NCBI GenBank assembly: GCA_021780075.1
Contig: JAJXZL010000052.1
Coordinates: forward strand, 1 to 42,029
Direction of reading: 5' to 3'
Length of the DNA: 42,029 bases
Source: Acidobacteriota bacterium
GTDB lineage: Bacteria; Acidobacteriota; Terriglobia; Terriglobales; Acidobacteriaceae
Shown: positions 1 to 6,539 of the stretch, piece after piece
Layout of the letters: every line of letters begins with the position of its first letter
Numbering within the stretch: position 1 is the first letter of the stretch
The notes under the pieces: model-generated
The model's input: only the letters and a program-made list of their open reading frames with translations
Databases searched by the model: none
Told to the model about the DNA's origin: nothing
Translations under genes and position numbers: made by a program

Positions 1-1193
1 ACATCGACCTGACCAACAAGCGGGTCTTCATCCGCGTCGATTTCAACGTCCCGCTCACCGAGGACGGCTCCACCATCACCGACGACACCCGCATCGTGGC
101 CACGCTGCCCACCATCGAGTACGCCCTGCGCCACAAGGCCAAGGTCATCCTCGCCTCGCACCTCGGCCGTCCCAAGGGCAAGCCCAATCCCAAGTACTCG
201 CTCCGCCCCGTCGTCGATCGCCTGCGTCAGTTGCTCGACAAGCAGCTCGGCGAGAGCATCAACGTTGCCTTCGCTCCCGACTGCGTCGGTGAAGTCGCCG
301 AAGAACTCGCCCGCCAGCTTGAATCGCACCAGGTCCTCCTGCTTGAGAACCTCCGCTACCACGCCGAAGAGGAAGCCAACGATCCCGCCTTCTCCAAGGC
401 CCTCGCATCGCTCGCCGAGGTCTATGTCAACGACGCCTTCGGCTCCGCGCATCGCGCCCACGCCTCCACCGAGGGCATCACCCACTTCCTTAAGCCCGCC
501 GTCGCCGGCCTGCTCATGGAAAAGGAAATCACCTACCTCGGCAAGGCTCTCGAAGCGCCTGAGAAGCCCTTCGTCGCCATCATCGGCGGCTCCAAAATCT
601 CCGGCAAAATCGACGTCATCTCCAACCTCCTCGAGAAAGTGGACACGCTCGTCATCGTCGGCGGCATGGCCTACACCTTCCAGCGCGCCCTCGGCGTCAC
701 CACCGGCAAGTCCCTCGTTGAAGAAGACAAGATCGATATGGCAAAGGATGCGCTCGCCAAGGCCAAGGCCAAGGGCGTCAACCTCATGCTGCCCGTCGAC
801 AACATCCTCGCCGACAGCTTCGCCGCCGACGCCAAAACCCAGCCCTGGGACACCAGCAAGGATTTCCCCGCCGACTGGCAGGGCCTCGACATCGGCCCCA
901 AGTCCGTCGCGGCCATTGAGGAAGTCGTCTCCACCGCCCGCACCATCGTCTGGAACGGCCCCGCAGGCGTCTTCGAGTTTCCCCGCTTCGCCGTCGGCAC
1001 CAACGCCATTGCCAAGGCAGTCGCCGCCAACAAGGCAGCCACCTCCATCATCGGCGGCGGTGACTCCGTCAGCGCCATCAATCAGGCCGGCGTCGCCGAC
1101 CAGATCACCCACATCTCCACCGGCGGCGGAGCCAGCCTCGAATTCCTCGAAGGCAAAAAACTCCCCGGCGTAGAAGCCCTCACCGACAAGTAA
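1..1193 (+). CDS. pgk: Phosphoglycerate kinase, 5'-truncated by the window edge
   Basis: Glycolytic/gluconeogenic enzyme that transfers phosphate between 1,3-bisphosphoglycerate and ADP in the cytosol. The reading frame is open from base 3 and already reads [19 protein letters not shown], the conserved N-terminal strand of PGK that carries the substrate-binding RVDFNVP motif, so only a few residues and the start codon lie outside the window. Further on are the substrate loop with [15 protein letters not shown] near window residue 194, NGPAGVFEF near 318 and the nucleotide loop GGGDSVSAI near 351. The C-terminus, [14 protein letters not shown] followed by LPGVEAL, is standard. About 396 residues are visible, the usual PGK size. 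A GTG at 96 is an internal valine, not the start. A terminator-like hairpin follows at 1244-1290. The identification is secure. Confidence 0.98.
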   Translation, partial: IDLTNKRVFIRVDFNVPLTEDGSTITDDTRIVATLPTIEYALRHKAKVILASHLGRPKGKPNPKYSLRPVVDRLRQLLDKQLGESINVAFAPDCVGEVAEELARQLESHQVLLLENLRYHAEEEANDPAFSKALASLAEVYVNDAFGSAHRAHASTEGITHFLKPAVAGLLMEKEITYLGKALEAPEKPFVAIIGGSKISGKIDVISNLLEKVDTLVIVGGMAYTFQRALGVTTGKSLVEEDKIDMAKDALAKAKAKGVNLMLPVDNILADSFAADAKTQPWDTSKDFPADWQGLDIGPKSVAAIEEVVSTARTIVWNGPAGVFEFPRFAVGTNAIAKAVAANKAATSIIGGGDSVSAINQAGVADQITHISTGGGASLEFLEGKKLPGVEALTDK

Positions 1194-1243
1194 GCACCTG
1201 CGGTGCGGCCAACTCGCCTTCGGCGCAATAGCCTGCCCCAATG

Positions 1244-1290
1244 AAAGAGAGCCGCACCCGGAAGAGTCTTCCTAGGTGCGGCTTTCTCTT
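1244..1290 (+). terminator. Rho-independent terminator after pgk
   Basis: GCCGCACC at 1251-1258 pairs perfectly with GGTGCGGC at 1275-1282. The right arm is followed by the T-rich run TTTCTCTT, and the A/G-rich AAAGAGA before the left arm partly pairs with it. It lies 50 bases after the pgk stop. Confidence 0.8.
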
Positions 1291-1324
1291 GCCGCCGGGT
1301 ACCTGATTAACTCACTGCTGAAGG

Positions 1325-1344
1325 GTACGGGCTTCAGCCCGTAC
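1325..1344. repeat. TTCA-loop hairpin, copy 1
   Basis: GTACGGGC-TTCA-GCCCGTAC is a perfect 8-bp stem with a 4-base loop. It is related to the hairpins at 1362, 1488 and 1528 by its G-rich left arm, TTCA or TTTA loop and C-rich right arm. It is not followed by a T-run, so it is not a typical terminator. Confidence 0.8.
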
Positions 1345-1361
1345 ATAAGTCCAGTAATCGA

Positions 1362-1379
1362 AGGGGGCTTTAGCCCCTG
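1362..1379. repeat. TTTA-loop hairpin, copy 2
   Basis: GGGGC at 1364-1368, loop TTTA, GCCCC at 1373-1377. Weaker pairing continues outward. Same layout as the neighbouring TTCA hairpins. Confidence 0.7.
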
Positions 1380-1406
1380 GGGGTGGTTTTCCGACAATCA
1401 GCCGGC

Positions 1407-1436
1407 TTCCCAGATCCCGCTTTTGGGACCTGGGAA
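1407..1436. repeat. GC(N)TTTT-loop hairpin, copy A
   Basis: TTCCCAGATCCC at 1407-1418, loop GCTTTT, then GGGACCTGGGAA at 1425-1436. There is one mismatch in the 12-bp stem. ACCGTGAACCCC follows, resembling the ACCACGA(A)CC that follows other copies. Confidence 0.8.
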
Positions 1437-1487
1437 ACCGTGAACCCCAACCCGCCGATGCAGGGTGCACGCACCCTTCGGAGGAAG

Positions 1488-1507
1488 CAGGGGCCTTCAG
1501 GCCCCTG
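1488..1507. repeat. TTCA-loop hairpin, copy 3
   Basis: CAGGGGCC-TTCA-GGCCCCTG is a perfect 8-bp stem with loop TTCA. It is followed by AATCGAAG, which resembles the AATCGAAG before copy 2 at 1356-1363, so the conserved unit may be longer than the hairpin. Confidence 0.8.
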
Positions 1508-1527
1508 AATCGAAGCAACACATACAA

Positions 1528-1543
1528 GGGGGCTTCAGCCCCG
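1528..1543. repeat. TTCA-loop hairpin, copy 4
   Basis: GGGGC-TTCA-GCCCC with extra G and C flanks. It is the fourth copy of this hairpin type within about 220 bases. Confidence 0.7.
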
Positions 1544-1570
1544 GGCTCTCTCGCCCGCCGCCCGCCGGAT

Positions 1571-1619
1571 GCCCGTTCCTTGCCGCGCCTTTTGCGGCAA
1601 GGGTGGGAAACCACGAACC
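1571..1619. repeat. GC(N)TTTT-loop hairpin, copy B
   Basis: CTTGCCGC at 1579-1586, loop GCCTTTT, GCGGCAAG at 1594-1601, then GGTGGGAAACCACGAACC. The right flank is shared almost exactly with the copy at 2291-2340. Confidence 0.85.
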
Positions 1620-1633
1620 TCGGCCACCGCCGC

Positions 1634-1679
1634 CAGGTGCCCCAGGTCCCGCTTTTGGGACCTGGGAATCCACTACCCC
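1634..1679. repeat. GC(N)TTTT-loop hairpin, copy C
   Basis: AGGTGCC precedes CCCAGGTCCC (1641-1650), loop GCTTTT, GGGACCTGGG (1657-1666), then AATCCACTACCCC. The 10-bp stem is perfect. The AGGTGCC left flank is shared with the copy at 2290. Confidence 0.85.
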
Positions 1680-1766
1680 CCGCACGCCGGGTGGCCCCCC
1701 GTCGTGGAAGAACCTGCGTTCCTGAAAACCGGACTACCCGCCAATTTTGCTTCCTATGATCGCTGA

Positions 1767-2177
1767 CTAATCTTGGCCGTAGATTTGAAATTCTCCATCG
1801 CTCATTTTCATCGCCCCGAATTGCGAGGAGTTGAATCCGATCAGAATGGCAGGGACATCTCTCCGCCGGACTCCATTGACCAACCAGCTTCCTTTGCCGA
1901 TGGAAACGATTTGTGGCTTGTGCGTCCTGTAATCACTCAGTTTGGCGTCGTGGAATGGGTCCCTTACCCAGAGGATCTTCCCCTCCTTGGAGATTGCGGC
2001 TACATGGAGCCCGTCGGACTCCACGTAGAATGTAATCCCGGTCTCAGGATCACGGTAGCTTTGAGGGCCCGGAAAGCGCGCAACGGGACCATTCGATCCT
2101 CCGATGGGCTCGCCTCCAAAGAATTGGGCTTTGGCGCAGGGAACGAGGAGACAAAGAATGAAAATCAGTCGGGTCAT
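1767..2177 (-). CDS. Small secreted protein of unknown function
   Basis: Unrecognised 136-residue protein. It starts with a Sec signal peptide (MTRLIFILCLLVPCAKAQ: Arg, hydrophobic core, A-K-A cleavage site), so the mature part, about 118 residues, should be exported. The mature part has no cysteines and mixes aromatic and charged residues, for example SKEGKILWVRDPFHDAKLSD and a C-terminal FNSSQFGAMKMSDGEFQIYG, which suggests a compact beta-rich fold. I chose the ATG at 2177 because AGAGG lies 7 bases upstream; an in-frame ATG six codons earlier (2195) is possible but has a poorer ribosome site. It stands alone between repeat-rich stretches, with no visible partner. That it is a real gene is supported by the clean signal peptide and normal amino-acid composition. 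Confidence 0.7.
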   Translation of the reverse strand: MTRLIFILCLLVPCAKAQFFGGEPIGGSNGPVARFPGPQSYRDPETGITFYVESDGLHVAAISKEGKILWVRDPFHDAKLSDYRTHKPQIVSIGKGSWLVNGVRRRDVPAILIGFNSSQFGAMKMSDGEFQIYGQD

Positions 2178-2280
2178 TGGGAACCTCTGGAACATGCCGA
2201 AGCTTCGGATAGGAAGGTGGCTTAATCATCGATTCTAAGGGCTGAGAGGAGTTTTGTTTGCCAAGAATGTGGCTCGTTGA

Positions 2281-2342
2281 AAGACAGCCAGGTGCCCCAT
2301 CCATGCCGCGCCTTTTGCGGCATGGGTGGGAAACCACGACCC
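2281..2342. repeat. GC(N)TTTT-loop hairpin, copy D
   Basis: CCAGGTGCCCCATCCATGCC begins the unit. CCCATCCATGCCGC at 2296-2309 pairs with GCGGCATGGGTGGG at 2317-2330 with one mismatch, around loop GCCTTTT. AAACCACGACCCC follows. This is the most complete copy in the window, with both flanks. The 2178-2440 stretch around it contains no gene. Confidence 0.85.
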
Positions 2343-2440
2343 CAATGGCCGAACAGACCGGATCCTTCCGCGCAGCGCCCAAAGTGAAAGACGACACTCC
2401 AACCTCACCGGAAATCTTGGAGCAGACTCTCGCAGCAAAG

Positions 2441-2692
2441 TCAGACGTTCCGCGCTCTTCCCGCCAGCGCCCTTAAAAACTGCCGCCCGTCCATGTGATA
2501 TTTGAACGCCTTGTGCCCGTCGATGAACACCACCGGCACTTCCTCGTTGTACTTCTCCCGCAGCACCGGATCCCCGTCAATATCCACCACGCGCCACTCG
2601 AACTCGGCCTCGCCCTCCACCTGCTTGAGCGTGTCTTTCACCACGTCGCACAGATGACATCCCTCGCGCGAATACACCACCACCTCGTGCAT
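2441..2692 (-). CDS. Glutaredoxin-like thiol protein
   Basis: Small cytosolic thioredoxin-fold protein of 83 residues, the size of the glutaredoxin/DUF836 group. The first strand, MHEVVVYSREGCHLC, places a CHLC redox motif at residues 12-15. A conserved cis-proline is in VPVVFIDG near residues 53-60, and the fold ends in a helix. Family members perform thiol-disulfide exchange or bind a thiol cofactor; the actual substrate cannot be read from sequence. The gene is monocistronic as far as can be seen. The start at 2692 is the only ATG that keeps the first strand, although its ribosome site is weak. Confidence 0.88.
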   Translation of the reverse strand: MHEVVVYSREGCHLCDVVKDTLKQVEGEAEFEWRVVDIDGDPVLREKYNEEVPVVFIDGHKAFKYHMDGRQFLRALAGRARNV

Positions 2693-3468
2693 AGGCCGAT
2701 TCTAAACGCGAACTCCTCCTGCCGGGTGCCCAGCGGCCCGCCTTGGGCGAAGTTGTAGGTTCCCTGCCGTTGAGACCCGCAAAAGCTCGTGTCCAACGCT
2801 GTCAACCCTCCCACGCGCGCCTTTCCCGCAATCCACTCATTCCATGGCGCAAATACCCGACCCCATTTGCGCAGAATTTCCCGCCGCAGGCGCATGATGG
2901 AACTATGTCCTCCCACCACTCAGCCCAATCAATCCGCAATGTCGACGATCCATACCTGAGAAACCGCGCCTCCCACCCAGAAAATCCTCCACCCAATTTG
3001 CATAGAATTTTCGCGCAATACGGCACAATGAAATTGGAGCAGCAGAAACCACACCGCCGCTCCCGCTCCGCACCGGACTCCGTCCAGTCATCACCTCAGC
3101 TGGAAGCTGCGGCGAAGCGATGCGGGTACCCCTACCCCCCCTTTCATTTTTGCTTTTCTCAATTGGATCGGGAAGCCTGCTCCATCAAAAATCTCCGCTC
3201 AAGTTCCAGCAGCGTTTGCGGATAGTCTTTCGCACACGCACACTGTCGGTTGTGCCATGTCGAACAAAGCCAATATCCCTATTCCTAAAAATGTGGAATA
3301 AATATGTGACGCCGCTCACAGTTACTTCCCTCCCTCTTCGCTTATACAAGTAAGGGGGCTGAATGCAGCACGAGCCCTCACTCGGTCGGCCATGTGCCGT
3401 CAGGGATTTCAGCTTAGACAAACGAATGCGCAGCACCAGTCGCTCTTCGGAGCAATCGAACCATTGCC
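2693..3468. other. Non-coding region upstream of the nuo promoter
   Basis: No gene supported. It holds an 8-bp palindrome at 2847-2872 (GCGCAAAT, 10-base loop, ATTTGCGC), a 7-bp inverted repeat CCAATTT/AAATTGG spanning 2993-3037, two copies of ATTTGCNNAGAATTT (near 2865 and 2996), and a C-tract element, GGGTACCCCTACCCCCCC, near 3124-3141. From about 3270 the sequence becomes AT-richer (CCTAAAAATGTGGAATAAAT). Frames spanning this area are arginine/proline/serine-rich and lack ribosome sites. Confidence 0.6.
2847..2872. repeat. Perfect 8-bp inverted repeat
   Basis: GCGCAAAT (2847-2854) and ATTTGCGC (2865-2872) flank ACCCGACCCC. AGAATTTC follows; a similar ATTTGCATAGAATTTT occurs at 2996-3011. 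Function is unknown. Confidence 0.6.
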
Positions 3469-3497
3469 TTGACGTGATGAGGTCGAAAACCTAATCT
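3469..3497 (+). promoter_or_regulatory. Sigma-70-type promoter of the nuo operon
   Basis: TTGACG at 3469-3474, a spacer of exactly 17 bases, and TAATCT at 3492-3497. This is a near-consensus pair. Transcription would begin near 3504, giving a leader of about 77 nt before the nuoA ATG at 3581. Confidence 0.65.
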
Positions 3498-3580
3498 CAA
3501 ACGAGTGGCCCTTGTGCCGGGCGGGTGTAACCGGTGCATCCGGTACAACTTTCAAGAACACTATCCAGACTGGGTTCCAA

Positions 3581-3982
3581 ATGATTCCCTATCACTGGCA
3601 ATATCTTCCGCTGTTGATGCAAATACTTGCCGCTTTTGGACTTGGGGCGGGTATGGTGGTGGCCTCCTGGCTCGTCGGGCGGCATCGCAACACAGCCGTC
3701 AAGCTGGCCGCCTACGAGTGCGGCATTGAGGCTGTAGGCGATGCCCGCGGACGCTTCAGCGTCCGCTTTTACATGGTCGCCATGCTTTTCATCCTGTTCG
3801 ACGTGGAAGCGGTTTTCATGATGCCGTGGGCGGTGATCTACCGGAAACTACCTCAGATTACCGGCTCCCGGCTCTTTGGTTTCTGGGAGATGGTGGTCTA
3901 TCTCGGGTTCGTGGCCGTGGGACTGTACTACATTGTGCGCAAGGGCATCCTCAACTGGAGCCAGGACAAGGCGGACCTTTAG
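3581..3982 (+). CDS. nuoA: NADH-quinone oxidoreductase subunit A
   Basis: Membrane subunit of complex I, 133 residues, with three transmembrane helices (about residues 9-30, 66-88 and 99-120). The signature YECGIEAVGDARGRFSVRFY between helices 1 and 2 belongs to the loop that in known complex I structures lies by the quinone tunnel and changes conformation with turnover. Next comes ILFDVEAVFMMPWAV with its conserved acidic residues. The frame is open upstream to a GTG at 3512, but the family starts just before the first helix, so I use the ATG at 3581. First gene of the operon. nuoC follows after one base, where nuoB would normally sit. Confidence 0.95.
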   Translation: MIPYHWQYLPLLMQILAAFGLGAGMVVASWLVGRHRNTAVKLAAYECGIEAVGDARGRFSVRFYMVAMLFILFDVEAVFMMPWAVIYRKLPQITGSRLFGFWEMVVYLGFVAVGLYYIVRKGILNWSQDKADL

Positions 3983-3983
3983 C

Positions 3984-4490
3984 ATGGGCAACGAACCAAT
4001 GAAGACGCTGCCGGACAAGGCAGCAGTGCTCGAAGGACTCCCGGAACATCCGGCAGTGAAGGCCATCCTGGCTTGGAATGCCGAGGCCCTTGTGGATGCC
4101 AGGTTCGACCGTGGCGAACTAACCCTGACCGTCACTCCCGAGACGATTCGAGCAGCGGCAGCCGTGGTACAGGCAGCCGGTTACAACTTTTTTGAAGACA
4201 TGACAGCCGTCGACTGGTTCCCTTCAGCGCCGCGCTTTCAGTTGAGCTACCACATCCTTTCGCACTCCTTTAAGGAGCACATCCGGCTGCGGGTGCTGGT
4301 GGATGAGGCAAACCCCGCAATCGATTCCATTACCCTCGTCTGGCCCTCGGCCAACTATTATGAGCGCGAGGTCTTCGACCTGTTCGGCATTCGTTTTGAA
4401 GGACACCCCAATTTGCGCCGCATCATGTTGCCGGATGAGTGGGAAGGGCACCCGCTGCGCAAGGACTACCCGGTGGAGGGATACCGCTGA
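3984..4490 (+). CDS. nuoC: NADH-quinone oxidoreductase subunit C (30 kDa)
   Basis: Peripheral-arm subunit of complex I, 168 residues. The C-terminal family signature is complete: YEREVFDLFGIRFEGHPNLR followed by LPDEWEGHPLRKDYP. NuoC scaffolds NuoB and NuoD near the quinone site. The ATG at 3984 lies one base after the nuoA stop; a second in-frame ATG five codons later (3999) is an alternative. The gene is separate from nuoD, not fused as in E. coli. It follows nuoA directly, so its usual upstream neighbour nuoB is absent. Confidence 0.95.
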   Translation: MGNEPMKTLPDKAAVLEGLPEHPAVKAILAWNAEALVDARFDRGELTLTVTPETIRAAAAVVQAAGYNFFEDMTAVDWFPSAPRFQLSYHILSHSFKEHIRLRVLVDEANPAIDSITLVWPSANYYEREVFDLFGIRFEGHPNLRRIMLPDEWEGHPLRKDYPVEGYR

Positions 4491-5710
4491 TGACCGAAGT
4501 TGCAGGCACGCCCATCCTCGAAGCTCCCACCGCTGAAGGCGCCAAAGACCAGCACATGGTTCTGAACATGGGGCCGCAGCACCCTGCCACTCATGGCGTG
4601 CTGCGCCTGGTGGTAGAGATCGACGGTGAAATCATCGTCCGCCTCTACCCGGAGATCGGCTACCTGCACACTGGTATTGAAAAGACCTGCGAGGCCAAGT
4701 TCTACCAGCAGGTCGTGCCGCTCACCGACCGCGTCAACTACCTGGACCCCCTCTCCAATAACCTGTGTTATTGCCTAGCAGTTGAAAAGCTGCTCGGGCT
4801 TGAGATTCCGGAAAAGGCACAGTGGCTCCGCGTCGTGCTGGCTGAGTTGAGCCGCCTCAATTCCCACCTTATATGGCTGGGCACGCATGCCATGGACATT
4901 GGCGCGCTCACCGTATTCCTCTATACATTCCGCGAGCGTGAAGACATCCTGCGCATCTTCGAGGCTGTGGCCGGACAGCGCATGATGACAAGCTACTTCC
5001 GCATTGGCGGCCTGTCGATGGAGCCACCGCTGGACTTCTTTGACCGCGTTCGGGCTTTCATCCACTCCCTCCCGGAAAAGATCGACGAGTACTCGAACCT
5101 GCTGACCGGCAATCCGATCTTCAGAAACCGCCTGAAGGGCGTGGGCTATCTCTCGCCGGAAGACGCAATTGCTCTGGGCGTCACAGGGCCGCCGCTTCGG
5201 GCATCCGGCGTGGACTTCGACCTGCGCCGCGATATGCCTTACTCCGGCTATGAGAAATTTCAGTTCAAAGTGCCCATCGCCACCGAAGGCGATTGCTGGG
5301 CGCGCTATCTTGTGCGTCTCATCGAAATGCGCGAGAGCATAAAGATCATTCAGCAGGCGCTGGATGGAATGCCTGAAGGCCCCGTCAAGGCCGACGCGCC
5401 AAAAATTGTTCTCCCCGATCGCGAAAAAATGAAGACGCAGATGGAAGCGCTGATTCATCACTTCAAGATCGTCACCGAAGGCTTCAACGTGCCGGCCGGC
5501 GAAGTCTACCAGGGCGTTGAAGCAGGCCATGGACAGACCGGCTATTACGTGGTTTCAGATGGCACCGCAAAGCCCTATCGGGTGCACATGCGCTATCCCT
5601 CCTTTGCAACGCTGCAGGCACTGGAGACGATGTGCAAAGGTCGAATGCTGGCCGACGTGGTGGCCGTCATTGGATCCATCGACATTGTGCTGGGGGAGAT
5701 TGACCGCTAG
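4490..5710 (+). CDS. nuoD: NADH-quinone oxidoreductase subunit D (49 kDa)
   Basis: Quinone-site subunit of complex I, 406 residues, related to the large subunit of NiFe hydrogenases. GPQHPATHGVLR near residue 25 carries the histidine, and TDRVNYLDPLSNN near 80 the tyrosine, that bind the quinone headgroup in characterised enzymes. RGGxVDFDLRRDMPYSGYE-like sequence follows mid-protein, and the end ADVVAVIGSIDIVLGEIDR is typical. The start overlaps the nuoC stop by one base (TGATG), with GGAGGG shortly upstream. An extended frame from 4439 runs inside nuoC and is not used. Its stop overlaps the GTG of the next, unknown gene. Confidence 0.96.
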   Translation: MTEVAGTPILEAPTAEGAKDQHMVLNMGPQHPATHGVLRLVVEIDGEIIVRLYPEIGYLHTGIEKTCEAKFYQQVVPLTDRVNYLDPLSNNLCYCLAVEKLLGLEIPEKAQWLRVVLAELSRLNSHLIWLGTHAMDIGALTVFLYTFREREDILRIFEAVAGQRMMTSYFRIGGLSMEPPLDFFDRVRAFIHSLPEKIDEYSNLLTGNPIFRNRLKGVGYLSPEDAIALGVTGPPLRASGVDFDLRRDMPYSGYEKFQFKVPIATEGDCWARYLVRLIEMRESIKIIQQALDGMPEGPVKADAPKIVLPDREKMKTQMEALIHHFKIVTEGFNVPAGEVYQGVEAGHGQTGYYVVSDGTAKPYRVHMRYPSFATLQALETMCKGRMLADVVAVIGSIDIVLGEIDR

Positions 5711-6021
5711 TGGCCGCCACGGCGCAGTTGTATGCGGAGTTGTGGGTATCGCTCGCTTCCCTGCTTCGCAGCTACACCGCGGCACATGGATTGAACGGTG
5801 ACCGGCAGGCGACCGTAGAACTGGGCGAGCAACGAATCACGGTACGGCACGGCGACAGATGGTTGGATTTGCAGCGTAGCGGGGCGAAGGTAACCTGGCA
5901 GCGCGAAGATGAGCGGAGTGGGATGTTAGAGCTGACCGAAGCCGGGCGACTACGATCAAGCAGGGACGAGGAAGAAATGGATATGGCCGCTGAAGCGTGG
6001 GCGCGGGAGTTGATGCAATGA
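5710..6021 (+). CDS. Unknown 103-residue protein coded inside the complex I operon
   Basis: I do not recognise this protein. It is 103 residues, without membrane helix, signal peptide or cysteines. Residues 1-28 look like an amphipathic helix (LYAELWVSLASLLRSYTAAH). A short beta-rich middle follows (TVELGEQRITVRHGDRWLDL), and the end is charged and helical (SRDEEEMDMAAEAWARELMQ). The GTG start shares one base with the nuoD stop and the stop overlaps the nuoE ATG (ATGA), so it appears translationally coupled on both sides. This makes chance unlikely and suggests a soluble accessory or assembly factor of the NADH module. No standard Nuo subunit sits at this position. Function is not established. 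Confidence 0.75.
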   Translation: MAATAQLYAELWVSLASLLRSYTAAHGLNGDRQATVELGEQRITVRHGDRWLDLQRSGAKVTWQREDERSGMLELTEAGRLRSSRDEEEMDMAAEAWARELMQ

Positions 6022-6539
6022 GCAATGAAACCATGACCATCTTTTCGCCAAAGCTGGCGGCCCGCTTCGACGCGCTGGTTCAGAAGTACCCGGCGCGCCG
6101 CTCTGCCCTCGTTCCCATGCTGCTCTACGCGCAGGACGAGATCGGCTATCTTTCTGACGCGGTCATCGCTGAAGTCGCCGCGCGCATCGGCATTACCGAA
6201 CTAGATGTGCGCAACGTGGCCACCTACTACTCGATGCTGCGCTTCAAGCCGGCAGGCAAATTCAACGTGCAGGTATGCACCAACATCAGTTGTATGCTGC
6301 GCGGAGCCTACGACCTCTTTGAGCGCTTTCAAGATGAGCTGGGCATCGGACACAAGGGCGTGACTACAGACGGCCTCTTTTCTCTCGAAGAAGTGGAGTG
6401 CATCGGAGCCTGCTGCTGGGCGCCGGCCATCCAGGTAAATTACGACTTTCACGATGAGCTGAATCCCGACAGCGTGCCCGGCATTCTCGCTGAATATCGC
6501 GGTAAGGCAAAAGCAGAAGGGACGGTCTCCCATGCCTAG
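6018..6539 (+). CDS. nuoE: NADH-quinone oxidoreductase subunit E (24 kDa)
   Basis: Thioredoxin-fold [2Fe-2S] subunit of the NADH-oxidising module, 173 residues. The cluster N1a ligands are visible as CTNISC (C-x4-C) near residues 88-93 and CIGAC (C-x3-C) near residues 129-133. The N-terminal helical part includes YPARRSALVPMLLYAQDEIG and a VATYYSMLRFKP signature. The ATG at 6018 overlaps the previous stop. An ATG five codons later is possible. An upstream GTG at 5997 lies within the previous gene and is not needed. The stop overlaps nuoF by 8 bases. Confidence 0.96.
   Translation: MSNETMTIFSPKLAARFDALVQKYPARRSALVPMLLYAQDEIGYLSDAVIAEVAARIGITELDVRNVATYYSMLRFKPAGKFNVQVCTNISCMLRGAYDLFERFQDELGIGHKGVTTDGLFSLEEVECIGACCWAPAIQVNYDFHDELNPDSVPGILAEYRGKAKAEGTVSHA

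Larger units (their letters stand above)
1312..1766. other. Non-coding region packed with short palindromes
   Basis: No convincing gene is present. Open frames here are proline/arginine/glycine-rich and read through inverted repeats. The stretch holds two kinds of palindrome: TTCA/TTTA-loop hairpins at 1325-1344, 1362-1379, 1488-1507 and 1528-1543, and GC(N)TTTT-loop hairpins at 1407-1436, 1579-1601 and 1641-1666. A further small palindrome, AGGGTGC-AC-GCACCCT, lies at 1462-1477. Confidence 0.75.

Noticed and set aside
265..1173. A 302-residue overlapping frame inside pgk
   Set aside because: Almost only Ser, Pro, Arg, Thr and Ala, a frame-shifted reading of pgk.
1312..1700. Possible CRISPR array
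   Set aside because: The repeats are palindromes of two types with irregular spacing and different stem sequences; there are no constant direct repeats with uniform spacers and no cas genes.
2743..3225. A 160-residue frame upstream of the nuo operon
   Set aside because: Low-complexity Arg/Pro/Ser composition, runs through the palindromes and the C-tract, and has no ribosome site.
3504..3580. Riboswitch in the nuo leader
   Set aside because: The leader of about 77 nt shows no recognisable aptamer core or terminator hairpin.
3984..5710. nuoB hidden as a fusion with nuoC or nuoD
   Set aside because: NuoC (168 aa) and NuoD (406 aa) have normal lengths and begin and end at the expected motifs. 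No NuoB cysteine pattern is present in either.
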